Shown: positions 28,575 to 38,458, numbered from the stretch's first letter. The stretch: 60,223 nucleotides of DNA from Deltaproteobacteria bacterium (GCA_016219285.1 JACRNJ010000011.1:1-60223); one strand, 5' to 3'. Numbers and translations: made by a program. The notes: a model not told the origin generated them from the sequence alone.

Positions 28575-31457
28575 ATGAAAACAAAAGAACTTGACAAGGT
28601 CTATAATCCAAAGGCAGTAGAAGAGAAGTGGCTGCGGTACTGGCTTGAGACACAGCTTTTCAGGGCGGATGTGGATTCAGCAAAACCTGTATTCTCAATG
28701 GTCATCCCGCCGCCCAATGTGACTGGCTCTCTCCACATGGGACATGCCTTGAACAATACGCTTCAGGATATATTGGCGCGCTACAAAAGGATGAATGGGT
28801 TTGATGTGCTGTGGGTCCCCGGCACAGACCATGCAGGCATTGCCACACAGAATGTGGTGGAGAAAAAGCTCCATGCAGAAAAATTGGACCGGCACAAACT
28901 TGGCAGGGAGAAATTTATAGAACTGGTCTGGCAGTGGAAGGAAGAATCCGGCGGGGCTATCATCAATCAACTGAAAAGGCTTGGCGCATCATGCGACTGG
29001 TCGCGCGAGCAGTTTACCATGAGCCCGGAACTGAGCAAAGCAGTTCGGGAGGTCTTTGTTCGGCTTTATGAAGAAGGATTGATATATCGGGACGAGCGGC
29101 TGATTAACTGGTGTCCGAGGTGCCTGACAGCTCTTTCTGATATAGAGGTTGAGCATGAAGAGGCTGCGGGCAAACTTTATCATATCCGTTATCCAATCGC
29201 AGATGCTGGGACAGATTTAAAATCTGTCCCCGGTTTTTTGACCGTTGCCACAACGCGGCCTGAAACCATGTTCGGCGATACGGCAGTTGCCGTGCATCCT
29301 GACGACGAACGGTATAATAAATTCATAGGCAAAGAGGTTTTGCTTCCGCTCACAAACCGCAAAATTCCTGTAATCGGCGATTCAATCTTGGTTGACTTGG
29401 AATTCGGCACAGGCGCGGTAAAGATTACGCCAGCCCATGATTTTAACGATTTTGAGGCAGGACTGAGACACAGACTTAAACGCATAGCGATATTCAACGA
29501 GAGGGCGCATATAAAACCAAATATCCCTGATGTGGCGGATGAGGTAATGAAAGAGATAGCTGACCTGCATGCGCATAAGGCAAAGGAGAAGGTCATCCAT
29601 ATATTAAAAGAGAGGGGAGCTTTAACAAAGACAGAAGACCATAGGCATGCCATAGGAAAGTGTTATCGGTGCAAAACTGTTATTGAGCCGTATCTCTCAC
29701 CCCAGTGGTATGTGAAGGTTGAGTCCCTTGCAAAGGAGGCTATTAAGGCGGTTGAACAGGGGAGGACAAGGATTATTCCAGAGGGGTGGGAGAATACATA
29801 TTTTGAGTGGATGCGTAATATCAAGGATTGGTGCGTATCAAGGCAGATATGGTGGGGGCATCAGATACCTGCATGGTATTGTTTAAAGTGCAATAAAGAT
29901 GAGATATACGAGATACAGAAGTCAGAAGCCAAAAGCCTGCCCCTGAATGCCTCTATTAGGGGTCAGAAGCCAGAACAAGAGAAAGGACAAAAGCTATATA
30001 TAGAACGGTTTGTTTCTGTAAAGGCAAGACCGATTGTTTCTCGGGATGAACCCACGACATGCCCTTCATGCGGTGGAAGCCATATAATAAGAGACAATGA
30101 TGTGTTGGACACATGGTTTTCATCTGCGTTATGGCCTTTTTCAACATTAGGCTGGCCTGAGAAGACAAAAGAGCTCAAACACTATTATCCTACAGCTGCC
30201 TTAATTACAGGTTTTGACATCATCTTTTTCTGGGTTGCAAGGATGCTCATGATGGGACTCAAATTCATGAATGATGTGCCTTTCAGGGATGTCTACATCC
30301 ATGCCCTTGTAAGGGATGCTGAAGGGCAGAAGATGAGCAAGAGCAAAGGCAATGTCATTGACCCGCTGGTCATCATGGATAAATACGGCACAGATGCATT
30401 CAGGTTTACATTGGCGGCAATGGCAGCTCAGGGCAGGGATGTAAAATTGGCGGAGGAAAGGATTGAAGGATACAGGAACTTCTGCAATAAGATATGGAAT
30501 CTGGCAAGATTTACCCTGATGAATATTGAGGAGCCAGGAGTCAGAAGTCAGAAGTCGGAAGTGAAAGATGCATACTCGCTGGCAGATAAGTGGATACTCA
30601 CAAGATTGAATGCAGCCATTAAAGAAACAACATCGGCTCTGGAAAATTACCGGTTCAACGATGCGGCGAATAGCGCGTATCAGTTTATCTGGCATGAACT
30701 TTGCGATTGGTATGTGGAGCTGATTAAACTGGATTTGCGCGGGGAAAACGGCGAAGAACGAAAGCATACAGCGCAGGATGTTTTACTCACGGTTCTCAGA
30801 GATTTGTTGAAACTCCTTCACCCGATAATACCGTTTATCACTGAGGAGGTTTGGGATGTGCTGTCTGTTGCCGAAGAAGGATCAAGGGTTAAGGGGCAAG
30901 GGGCAGAGGCAGGGTGGGCTGCGCCCACCAGTATCATGCGGCAGGCCTTCCCTCAGACAGGCGAGGATTATCCTGATGCAGAAAGGGATATGCTTACTAT
31001 TACAGATGTAATCAAAGCGCTCAGAAATATCCGAAGCGAGATGAATGTTTCTCCCGCAATTCAGATTGAAGCTATTTGCCGCTGCTCCGATAATTCAACC
31101 GCAAGACTACTGGCAATCGGTGAACAATACATTAAAGGGCTGGCAAAGGTTTCTGTGCTAAAGATTTCAGCAAGCGCTGAAAAACCTAAAGATGCTGCTA
31201 CTGCAATTACCGGCAATATTGAGATATTTGTCCCATTGAAGGGTCTAATAAACTTTGATGACGAAAGGAAAAGAGTTGCAAAGGATATGGAAAAGATTAT
31301 AAAAGAGATTGAGGCAGTTCAGAAAAGATTATCCAGTGCGGATTTTATTGAGAGGGCGCCTAAAGCGGTTGTTGAAAAGGACAGGATTCGGCTTGAGGAG
31401 CTTTCGTATAAAAAGATAAAACTGGAGCAAGGGCTTGAAAAGATGGAAGAACGATAA
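28575..31457 (+). CDS. valS: Valyl-tRNA synthetase with four in-frame repeat-derived inserts
   Basis: 960 aa; PPPNVTGSLHMGHALNNT, WVPGTDHAGIATQ, ATTRPETMFGDTAVAVHP, KMSKSKGNVIDP. Confidence 0.97.
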   Translation: MKTKELDKVYNPKAVEEKWLRYWLETQLFRADVDSAKPVFSMVIPPPNVTGSLHMGHALNNTLQDILARYKRMNGFDVLWVPGTDHAGIATQNVVEKKLHAEKLDRHKLGREKFIELVWQWKEESGGAIINQLKRLGASCDWSREQFTMSPELSKAVREVFVRLYEEGLIYRDERLINWCPRCLTALSDIEVEHEEAAGKLYHIRYPIADAGTDLKSVPGFLTVATTRPETMFGDTAVAVHPDDERYNKFIGKEVLLPLTNRKIPVIGDSILVDLEFGTGAVKITPAHDFNDFEAGLRHRLKRIAIFNERAHIKPNIPDVADEVMKEIADLHAHKAKEKVIHILKERGALTKTEDHRHAIGKCYRCKTVIEPYLSPQWYVKVESLAKEAIKAVEQGRTRIIPEGWENTYFEWMRNIKDWCVSRQIWWGHQIPAWYCLKCNKDEIYEIQKSEAKSLPLNASIRGQKPEQEKGQKLYIERFVSVKARPIVSRDEPTTCPSCGGSHIIRDNDVLDTWFSSALWPFSTLGWPEKTKELKHYYPTAALITGFDIIFFWVARMLMMGLKFMNDVPFRDVYIHALVRDAEGQKMSKSKGNVIDPLVIMDKYGTDAFRFTLAAMAAQGRDVKLAEERIEGYRNFCNKIWNLARFTLMNIEEPGVRSQKSEVKDAYSLADKWILTRLNAAIKETTSALENYRFNDAANSAYQFIWHELCDWYVELIKLDLRGENGEERKHTAQDVLLTVLRDLLKLLHPIIPFITEEVWDVLSVAEEGSRVKGQGAEAGWAAPTSIMRQAFPQTGEDYPDAERDMLTITDVIKALRNIRSEMNVSPAIQIEAICRCSDNSTARLLAIGEQYIKGLAKVSVLKISASAEKPKDAATAITGNIEIFVPLKGLINFDDERKRVAKDMEKIIKEIEAVQKRLSSADFIERAPKAVVEKDRIRLEELSYKKIKLEQGLEKMEER

Positions 31458-31468
31458 AGGGTATAATT

Positions 31469-32056
31469 ATGGTTAAGGTTTTTATAAAATATATTTTTAT
31501 ATCTTTCCTGTTTATTATACCGACAATATTCTTTACAGGCACAAAAACAGACAGCGCCCTTCCGGCACAAGAAATCAAACAGAGCGTATTCACAGACAAG
31601 CAGATATGGGGATTAAAATATGACAAATATGGCATCATAGACCCCACCCCTGATATGCAAATGCTGCGCTTGCTGCCAAGAGACAGTTATAATTTTATTG
31701 ATTGGGCAAAGGCCCTCAGCGACGATATTATAGCCCCGCTTGATTCCATCCATGAGAGAGAAGATAATACAATCCAGTTTTCAAAAGATATCATTATAAA
31801 GTCAAAGATGGATTTTATGCCTGATGTCCTATTCCCTCATAATGTGCATAACTTCTGGCTAAATTGCAGCGCCTGCCATCCAAAACTATTTGAGACGCAG
31901 GCTGGCGCCACACCGATTAGCATGGCTGCCATATGGAAAGGCCAATTCTGCGGGCGATGCCATGATAAAGTGGCCTTCCCTCTTCGTAATTGCTTCAGAT
32001 GTCATTCCGTTCCAAAGGAGACAAAAAAACAGCCGCCTCAACAAGATGTGAAATAA
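31469..32056 (+). CDS. Multiheme c-type cytochrome (three CXXCH; c3/c7-like)
   Basis: Signal-like N-terminus; CSACH, CGRCH, CFRCH. Confidence 0.85.
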   Translation: MVKVFIKYIFISFLFIIPTIFFTGTKTDSALPAQEIKQSVFTDKQIWGLKYDKYGIIDPTPDMQMLRLLPRDSYNFIDWAKALSDDIIAPLDSIHEREDNTIQFSKDIIIKSKMDFMPDVLFPHNVHNFWLNCSACHPKLFETQAGATPISMAAIWKGQFCGRCHDKVAFPLRNCFRCHSVPKETKKQPPQQDVK

Positions 32057-32143
32057 TCATGGCTCAAGAATTTTTATGAAGATACAATGTCTGCCCCTGA
32101 ATATTTCTGTCAGTAAAAACATTCATTACGTTCATAATTAATA

Positions 32144-32995
32144 ATGGAAAATATGGCCGTCATTAAAAGCTACAACATACAAGATATTATAGAAACCGCT
32201 TTGCTTGAAGATGTTGGCTCAGGCGATATAACGACAATGGCGGTGGTGGATAGGAATGTAGAGGGCAGCGCCGAGATTATTGCAAAAGAAGATATGGTTG
32301 TTGCGGGCGCTCTGATTGCGGAGGCTGTGTTTAAGACTATTGATGCAAAGATTGAATTTAAGGCCTTCGTAAAAGATGGAGACCGCGTCAAAAAGGGTAA
32401 AATCATTGCTGCGGTCTCCGGTAGGCTGTCTGCCATCTTTATAGGGGAGCGGGTTGCCCTTAATTTTTTACAGAGACTTTCCGGCATTGCGACCCTAACC
32501 AGCCGGTTTGTAAATAATGTAAAAGGTTTAAAGGTCAAAATCCTTGACACCAGAAAAACTACACCGGGCCTGCGTATTCTTGAAAAATATGCGGTAAGGA
32601 TGGGCGGCGGTTTTAATCATAGATTTGGCCTTTGTGACGGTGTATTGATAAAGGACAATCATATTGCGGCGGTCGGCAGGATCGCAGAGGCGGTATGCAG
32701 GGCAAGGGAAAAGGCTCCAAAGAATATGCTGATAGAAGTTGAGGTGAAAAATATGACTGAGGTAAAAGAGGCGATTATCGCAGGCGCTGATGTTATCATG
32801 CTTGACAATATGAAGCCTTCGGTAATGAAACAAGCTGTTAAAACCATCGGCAAAGCGGCTTTGATTGAGGCGTCCGGCGGCGTGAATCTGAAAAATATCA
32901 GGGCGATAGCAAAAACAGGGGTTGATTTCATATCAGTGGGCGCCTTGACACATTCGGCAAGGGCGGTGGATATAAGTTTAGAGGTGGTTAACTAA
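32144..32995 (+). CDS. nadC: Nicotinate-nucleotide pyrophosphorylase (carboxylating)
   Basis: LLEDVGSGDITT, LNFLQRLSGIATLT, ILDTRKTTPGLR, GGGFNHRFGLCDGVLIKDNHI. Confidence 0.96.
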   Translation: MENMAVIKSYNIQDIIETALLEDVGSGDITTMAVVDRNVEGSAEIIAKEDMVVAGALIAEAVFKTIDAKIEFKAFVKDGDRVKKGKIIAAVSGRLSAIFIGERVALNFLQRLSGIATLTSRFVNNVKGLKVKILDTRKTTPGLRILEKYAVRMGGGFNHRFGLCDGVLIKDNHIAAVGRIAEAVCRAREKAPKNMLIEVEVKNMTEVKEAIIAGADVIMLDNMKPSVMKQAVKTIGKAALIEASGGVNLKNIRAIAKTGVDFISVGALTHSARAVDISLEVVN

Positions 32996-33027
32996 CGGCC
33001 CAAATCAGCGGCGCAGTCTAAGGAGTT

Positions 33028-33894
33028 CTATTCAAAAAATTGAAGATGATCTTTGGCGAACTGTCTGAATGCAATGGGTTGTTTGCCGGTAATCTGCTCC
33101 ACTACAGGGGAAACTGCTGAGGTGTAGCCTGCTTTGATAATAGCGGAAAGTTCCAAGAGGGCTTCTACTATCACATCCGGCATCCCCATACTTTTCATGC
33201 TTTGCCGTGCGGTATCTACCGGAACATCTATATAGCTTATCGAGCGACCTGTTACCTCCGACAAAATTTCCGCTACTTTATAATTAGAGATGGCTTCAGC
33301 ACCCGTGAGATTATATGCCTTGCCTTCATGTCCGCTTTCGCTAAGCAAAATAGAGACAACTACGGCAATATCCCGCACATCTATGAGCGATATTTTACCG
33401 TCTCCCTGTGGAAAATAGAACGCATTCTGGTTTTTTATAGTATGCCCGGCAAAGTTTACATAATTCTGCATAAAAGAACTGGGGCGCACTATTGTGTATG
33501 GAATGCCTGAGGCTTCCACGGCTTTTTCAGCCGCACGGTGCCATTTGCCTAAAGTGATGGCTTGCGGGGAGTCTGCTCCCATGCCCGATGACCAAACAAT
33601 GTGCTTAACTCCGGCTACCTTGGCTGCCTTTACAAAATTGGCGCCTAGTTCGGCAAGGTTAGGAACTAAAGGAAATAGTGAAAACGCTTTTGCCACACCC
33701 TCCAGAGCGGTTTGAATACTTTTGATATTATTCAAGTCGATAAGCGCAACTTCTGCCCCGAGTTTTTTCAGAATTCCAGCTTTTTGTTCTGAATGAACTC
33801 CAGCTCGCACGCGTATCCCCTTTTTAATAAGTTGTTTAACAACTTCCTTCCCAATGTTTCCGGTAGCGCCTGATACGAAAATCATATTTGCCAT
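33028..33894 (-). CDS. NmrA/SDR-type NAD(P)-binding protein
   Basis: MIFVSGATGNIGKEVVKQLIKKGIRVRAGVHSEQKA; start MANM at 33894 fits better than 33960. Confidence 0.85.
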   Translation of the reverse strand: MANMIFVSGATGNIGKEVVKQLIKKGIRVRAGVHSEQKAGILKKLGAEVALIDLNNIKSIQTALEGVAKAFSLFPLVPNLAELGANFVKAAKVAGVKHIVWSSGMGADSPQAITLGKWHRAAEKAVEASGIPYTIVRPSSFMQNYVNFAGHTIKNQNAFYFPQGDGKISLIDVRDIAVVVSILLSESGHEGKAYNLTGAEAISNYKVAEILSEVTGRSISYIDVPVDTARQSMKSMGMPDVIVEALLELSAIIKAGYTSAVSPVVEQITGKQPIAFRQFAKDHLQFFE

Positions 33895-33911
33895 ATTTGT
33901 TCTCTTGTATC

Positions 33912-34211
33912 TCAATCTGTTTTCAATTTCTTTCTTATCCATGCTGGATTTCGACGACAATCAAGAATTGCATGAACAAGCGCTATATCGTTTTCAACGC
34001 GGTAATAAATGGCAAAAGGGAATCGTTTTGAAAGTAAACGATGATATTTGTCATAATATTTGGGATGAATTCCTCCATAAATTGCCAATGAATCAATATC
34101 AGAAAAAAGGGTATCTAAAAAGTATGAACCAAGTCCTTCAGATTGTTTTTCGTAAAACCAGTAACCATCAATCAAATCTTGAGTTGCCGAAGCAAGTATT
34201 TTTATTTTCAC
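33912..34211 (-). CDS. ParE/RelE-superfamily toxin
   Basis: ATQDLIDGYWFYEKQSEGLG...FPFAIYYRVENDIALVHAILDCRRNPAWI. Confidence 0.85.
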   Translation of the reverse strand: MKIKILASATQDLIDGYWFYEKQSEGLGSYFLDTLFSDIDSLAIYGGIHPKYYDKYHRLLSKRFPFAIYYRVENDIALVHAILDCRRNPAWIRKKLKTD

Positions 34212-34426
34212 GAAATTTTATCCCGTATGTGTTTTTTAGCACTATTCCAATCTACAAATTCATCATCTCCTTTTTTAATTCTATCCTCTCTTTCTTGTAA
34301 AACCTTTTTATGCCAGGAAGGAGATGGTATGTTATCTGTCTTTCCGCACAAATCATTCCAAATTATTTCCATAGTCTGAATTTTTTCTTCGGTAGACATT
34401 TTCTCTAAAGGTAATGTAATTTCCAT
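34208..34426 (-). CDS. Addiction-module antitoxin component
   Basis: LPLEKMSTEEKIQTMEIIWNDLCGKTDNIPSPSWHKKVLQERE; overlaps the toxin ORF by 4 nt. Confidence 0.82.
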   Translation of the reverse strand: MEITLPLEKMSTEEKIQTMEIIWNDLCGKTDNIPSPSWHKKVLQEREDRIKKGDDEFVDWNSAKKHIRDKIS

Positions 34427-34524
34427 TTTTGCCTCCTGTTATATTATTACTCACTTTTATTTATTTTTCAAAAGAACGACTGAACTCAGCGGCACGGTTT
34501 TACCGTGTCCGCTGGAGTGATTTG

Positions 34525-35400
34525 TTATATTTCAAGGCGTGCAAGTGCTTTTTTATTTTCTTGTGCAAATAGGTCAAATGTCTGCGTAACTGTCTTACCG
34601 TTTTTTTGCTGTATAAAGTCCAATCGGTATTCGTCTTTTATTTTTCCGTTGTTGTCTAAACGGTCTAAAATCATTTGATAGTAGTCTGGATGGGTTTCGC
34701 AAGAGATGAAATTTCTTTTTAAGTTTTTGCACAAAACTATCTCAGAACCACTGCCACCAAATAGAATAAAAATATCGTCATTCTTTTGTGTGCAAGATTT
34801 AATAAGCATTTCAACGAGAGGCAATGGAATTTGACAAGCGTGAAATGTCTTATCTTTAGAAACATTTTTTACAAGGTCAAAATAAAACCAAGAATAAGGC
34901 ATACGCCCTTTGTGTCCTTCCTCAATTCGTTGTAAAATTCTTTTATCTGTCGGATTAAGATACGGCTGTGCAACATTGTCTTTGTAAAAATGATTGTCTT
35001 TGCTTTTTATTGCATGAAGAATAGAACGGTGTGCAGTAGTAAATCTTTTGGGGCTATGTCCGACATTCGTATTGTATGTCCAAACATAATCTTGCACATC
35101 ATAAGCATTGTCGTCCAAATATTTTACTCTTAAATGAGCGTTTTGCTTTGGGTAGTTGAGCATAAACAAATTTCCAGTCGGCTTTAACACACGCATACTT
35201 TCCTTCGTCAGTTCAATATACCAGTCAATGTATTCGTTCCATTTTGTCGTATAACTTTTCCCAGCGTAATTAATGCCAACATTATAATCGGGGTCACCAT
35301 AAACCATATCCAATGAATTGTCAGGAAGTTGTTTTAGAACTTTCAGTACATCTTCATTCAAAATCTTATTTCTGAAATTATCTATTTTCTGAATGCTCAT
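34525..35400 (-). CDS. Divergent beta-type DNA methyltransferase
   Basis: DMVYGDPDYNVGINYAGKSY (motif IV-like DPDY), FILFGGSGSEIV (motif I-like), CETHPDYYQMI. Confidence 0.82.
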   Translation of the reverse strand: MSIQKIDNFRNKILNEDVLKVLKQLPDNSLDMVYGDPDYNVGINYAGKSYTTKWNEYIDWYIELTKESMRVLKPTGNLFMLNYPKQNAHLRVKYLDDNAYDVQDYVWTYNTNVGHSPKRFTTAHRSILHAIKSKDNHFYKDNVAQPYLNPTDKRILQRIEEGHKGRMPYSWFYFDLVKNVSKDKTFHACQIPLPLVEMLIKSCTQKNDDIFILFGGSGSEIVLCKNLKRNFISCETHPDYYQMILDRLDNNGKIKDEYRLDFIQQKNGKTVTQTFDLFAQENKKALARLEI

Positions 35401-35401
35401 A

Positions 35402-36220
35402 CTAATCCAACCTTTCTAAATATGGGTTTAAATATTTTTGCAGTTCGGTATGGGATAAAACACATATTCCTCTTGACTTACTCAACTTCTGCATTGTAGA
35501 AAGGATAAGTCTTACATTGATTTTTTCAATGTAATTTACATTCTCAATAATGTTTGAAAGGAAATCGTTAATCATCAGCGGAACACTAATTATGCTTATT
35601 ATCGTGTTAGTTCTTCCAACATTTCTCTTACTTCTATCTTCAAAATCGGGTTTTGCATCTTTGATATGACATTTTACATCTTCGTTCCAGCCAAGTAAAT
35701 CAATAAAGTGTAGAAATTCTAATAACCCGATTTCATCTTTTTTGAATTTATCCTTGAACCCTTCTTTCAGTGCAAAATCAATTTTGGCAATGTAATCTAA
35801 AATTTCTTGTGAGGGTAAATATCTGAATCTGCCGTTTTCGATTTCTTGATGGTCAAGTAAGAAACAAAGCCGATAAAGTAGAACTAATACTTTTTTGAAA
35901 GTAAGTTGATTAATAATGGAAATTTTAACAAGGCATTCCCAAACTACTTCAAAAGTATAGCCGTCTGTCTCACTTTTGTTGTTGCTTCCCACATTGGGAA
36001 ACATATCATGAATATTAGGTACTGCTCTTTGAGTTTCTTTACCAGGCTTTAAAAAGTACGACTCTTTGCCATTTGGCAAAGTAGATATTAGATGTTTCTT
36101 TGGATTTGCAATATTACCACCTTCAAATGCAATTGCTTCAGTAATTCTTTGTGCTCTTTTTAAAATAAAGTCCTCACTACTTCTAAAGATTTTTGTTTTT
36201 ATTATATCGTGTTCAGACAT
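35402..36220 (-). CDS. Hypothetical protein; possible restriction endonuclease partner of the methyltransferase
   Basis: 272 aa, no recognised motif; ends one base from the methyltransferase start on the same strand. Confidence 0.4.
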   Translation of the reverse strand: MSEHDIIKTKIFRSSEDFILKRAQRITEAIAFEGGNIANPKKHLISTLPNGKESYFLKPGKETQRAVPNIHDMFPNVGSNNKSETDGYTFEVVWECLVKISIINQLTFKKVLVLLYRLCFLLDHQEIENGRFRYLPSQEILDYIAKIDFALKEGFKDKFKKDEIGLLEFLHFIDLLGWNEDVKCHIKDAKPDFEDRSKRNVGRTNTIISIISVPLMINDFLSNIIENVNYIEKINVRLILSTMQKLSKSRGICVLSHTELQKYLNPYLERLD

Positions 36221-36472
36221 GTTATTTACACTCCTTACACTCGGTTTTTAGTGTCAAAATTATTGCTTCAAAGATAGCCATTTTATTGTTGAACTTTTTC
36301 CCATTGCAGGCAACTTTGGTGTTAGCGACATGCAATATAACATTCTTTTTTATGCCGCATGCATCATTTTTGTTGATTTTAGGTCAAATAAATAAACCTG
36401 TCAAGATTTAAAACTGGTTAGCACCAATTTAACCCCTTGAAAAATAAGGGAAATAATGGAAATAATTTTCCG

Positions 36473-36506
36473 TTGTAAATTATATTGTGTGCGATATAAT
36501 TTACAA
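36473..36506 (+). promoter_or_regulatory. Candidate BirA operator upstream of birA
   Basis: TTGTAAATT-N16-AATTTACAA inside a 13-bp perfect inverted repeat; resembles the BirA TTGTAAACC-N15/16-GGTTTACAA consensus. Confidence 0.65.
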
Positions 36507-36526
36507 ATTAGTTATACAGAAATCCA

Positions 36527-37531
36527 ATGAAGGTCAATAAAATATCCATAGAAGAGGAAATCATAAGGCTTTTGAAAAAAGAATCTCATTCTTTCCTCTC
36601 CGGTCAGGCCCTGAGTAAAACCTTCGGCCTGTCAAGGACTGCAATCTGGAAGTATATAAATTCAATCAAGGAGATGGGATACTCTATCGCGGCAAGCCCT
36701 GCCAAAGGGTATAGATTAAATCTTCAGAATTTGCCTTTCACTGTTTTAGAAATTAGCTCTAACCTTAAAACAGCCTTTATCGGTAAAAACATTTCCTTTT
36801 ATAAAGAGATAGACTCTACCAATGAGGCTGCGCGGGAGTTTGCCTCAAAGGGCGCTGCTGAAGGTTTTGCTGTCGTGGCTGATTTTCAGAAAAAAGGCAA
36901 AGGCAGACTTGGCAGAAGATGGGAATCGCCTGCCGGTGTAAATATTTATACATCCATTGTTCTGCGTCCAAACATAATGCCTGTGTTTGCCCCGCAGCTT
37001 ACCCTTGTTGCTGCTGTTGCAGTTGCAGAGACTATTGCAAGGTTTTTGAATAATGGTTCGGGTTACAAACCTGAACCAGCAGTCAAATGGCCGAATGACA
37101 TTCTCATAAACTCAAAAAAGGTTGCAGGTATCCTGACAGAGATGAACTCCGAGATGGACAGGATAAACTTTGTTGTTATCGGGGTAGGTGTGAATGTGAA
37201 TATGACGAAAGAGATGTTTTCGGAAGGGTTGGAATTTATTGCAACATCCTTGAAACAAGAGGGCGGCAAAGAGATTTCAAGAACAGCTTTTATCCAATTA
37301 CTTTATTTGAACATGGAAAAATGGTATGCTCAGTATTTAAAAGGCGGCTTTGAACCTGTGCGTAAGGCATGGACAAGCTTTTTTCATATGGCGGGTAAAA
37401 CAGTAAAGGTTCAGCAGACAGGGAAAATAATGCAAGGCATTGCCGTGGGCATTGATAATGACGGTGCGCTGCTGCTGAGAGAAAAGAGCGGAAATATTGC
37501 AAGAATACTATCAGGGGATGTAGAAATGTGA
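36527..37531 (+). CDS. birA: Bifunctional biotin ligase/biotin operon repressor
   Basis: N-terminal HTH (SGQALSKTFGLSRTAIWKYINSIKEMGY), KGKGRLGRRWESPAGVNIYTSIVLRP, KWPNDILIN. Confidence 0.95.
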   Translation: MKVNKISIEEEIIRLLKKESHSFLSGQALSKTFGLSRTAIWKYINSIKEMGYSIAASPAKGYRLNLQNLPFTVLEISSNLKTAFIGKNISFYKEIDSTNEAAREFASKGAAEGFAVVADFQKKGKGRLGRRWESPAGVNIYTSIVLRPNIMPVFAPQLTLVAAVAVAETIARFLNNGSGYKPEPAVKWPNDILINSKKVAGILTEMNSEMDRINFVVIGVGVNVNMTKEMFSEGLEFIATSLKQEGGKEISRTAFIQLLYLNMEKWYAQYLKGGFEPVRKAWTSFFHMAGKTVKVQQTGKIMQGIAVGIDNDGALLLREKSGNIARILSGDVEM

Positions 37532-37570
37532 AAAGAGTCAAAAGTCAGGAGTCAGGAGTCAGAAGAGCCT

Positions 37571-38458
37571 ATGAAGATTCGCTTTACCAAGATGCACGGC
37601 CTGGGAAATGATTTTATCGTCATTGACTGCCGCAAGAAAAAAATAGCGGAACTTTCTAAGCTGATGAAAAAACTTTCTCACCGTCAATTTGGCATCGGCT
37701 TTGATCAGGCCATTATCCTGCTTCCGTCTAAAAAGGCCGATTTCAGGATGGATATTTACAATGCAGACGGCGGGCGGGTAGAGATGTGCGGTAACGGTAT
37801 ACGATGTATTGCAAAATACATCTGGGACAGGAAGCTATCAAAAAAGGATGTTCTGGACATTGAAACCCTTGCCGGCATCATAAAACCCAAAAAGGCAGGA
37901 AACTTAATAAAAGTGGATATGGGAGCGCCGATACTTGAAGCAAAAGACATACCAATGAAAATCGGTTCGGAGTTCGGAGTTCGGAGTTGGAAGGAAGAAA
38001 ACTCAAAATCTGTCGTTGATTATCCACTGCGGATAGAGAATAAAGAATTTAAGATAACCTGCGTCTCTATGGGAAACCCTCACTGCGTTATATTTGTGGA
38101 TGATGTAAATATATTTCCTGTAACACAATATGGCCCTATAATAGAAAATCATTCTTTATTTCCCAAAAGGACCAATGTGGAGTTTGTAGAAATCGTCAGC
38201 AAAAAAGAACTTAAGATGCGGGTCTGGGAAAGGGGAAGCGGAGAGACCCTTGCATGCGGCACAGGCGCATGCGCCTCGGCTGTGGCTGCACACTTGAATA
38301 AACTTGCTGGTAGAAAGGTGACCGTACACCTTGCAGGCGGCGACCTGAAAATTGACTGGTCTGAAAAAGACAATCATGTTTATATGACAGGCCCGGCAAT
38401 TGAAGTTTTTGAAGGGTTTGTAAAAGTGCCAAAAAATGCATTTGCATTTTTTGGGTAA
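37571..38458 (+). CDS. dapF: Diaminopimelate epimerase
   Basis: FTKMHGLGNDFIVID, NADGGRVEMCGNGIRC, ERGSGETLACGTGACASA; internal SEFGVRSWKEEN insert and a C-terminus formed by palindrome D. Confidence 0.95.
   Translation: MKIRFTKMHGLGNDFIVIDCRKKKIAELSKLMKKLSHRQFGIGFDQAIILLPSKKADFRMDIYNADGGRVEMCGNGIRCIAKYIWDRKLSKKDVLDIETLAGIIKPKKAGNLIKVDMGAPILEAKDIPMKIGSEFGVRSWKEENSKSVVDYPLRIENKEFKITCVSMGNPHCVIFVDDVNIFPVTQYGPIIENHSLFPKRTNVEFVEIVSKKELKMRVWERGSGETLACGTGACASAVAAHLNKLAGRKVTVHLAGGDLKIDWSEKDNHVYMTGPAIEVFEGFVKVPKNAFAFFG
38429..38454. repeat. Family D palindrome, copy 3 (overlaps the dapF 3' end)
   Basis: CCAAAAAATGCATTTGCATTTTTTGG encodes the last residues PKNAFAFFG of the dapF ORF. Confidence 0.75.

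Noticed and set aside
30201-30767. 188-aa minus-strand ORF within valS
   Set aside because: Shadow ORF; valS is unambiguous here.
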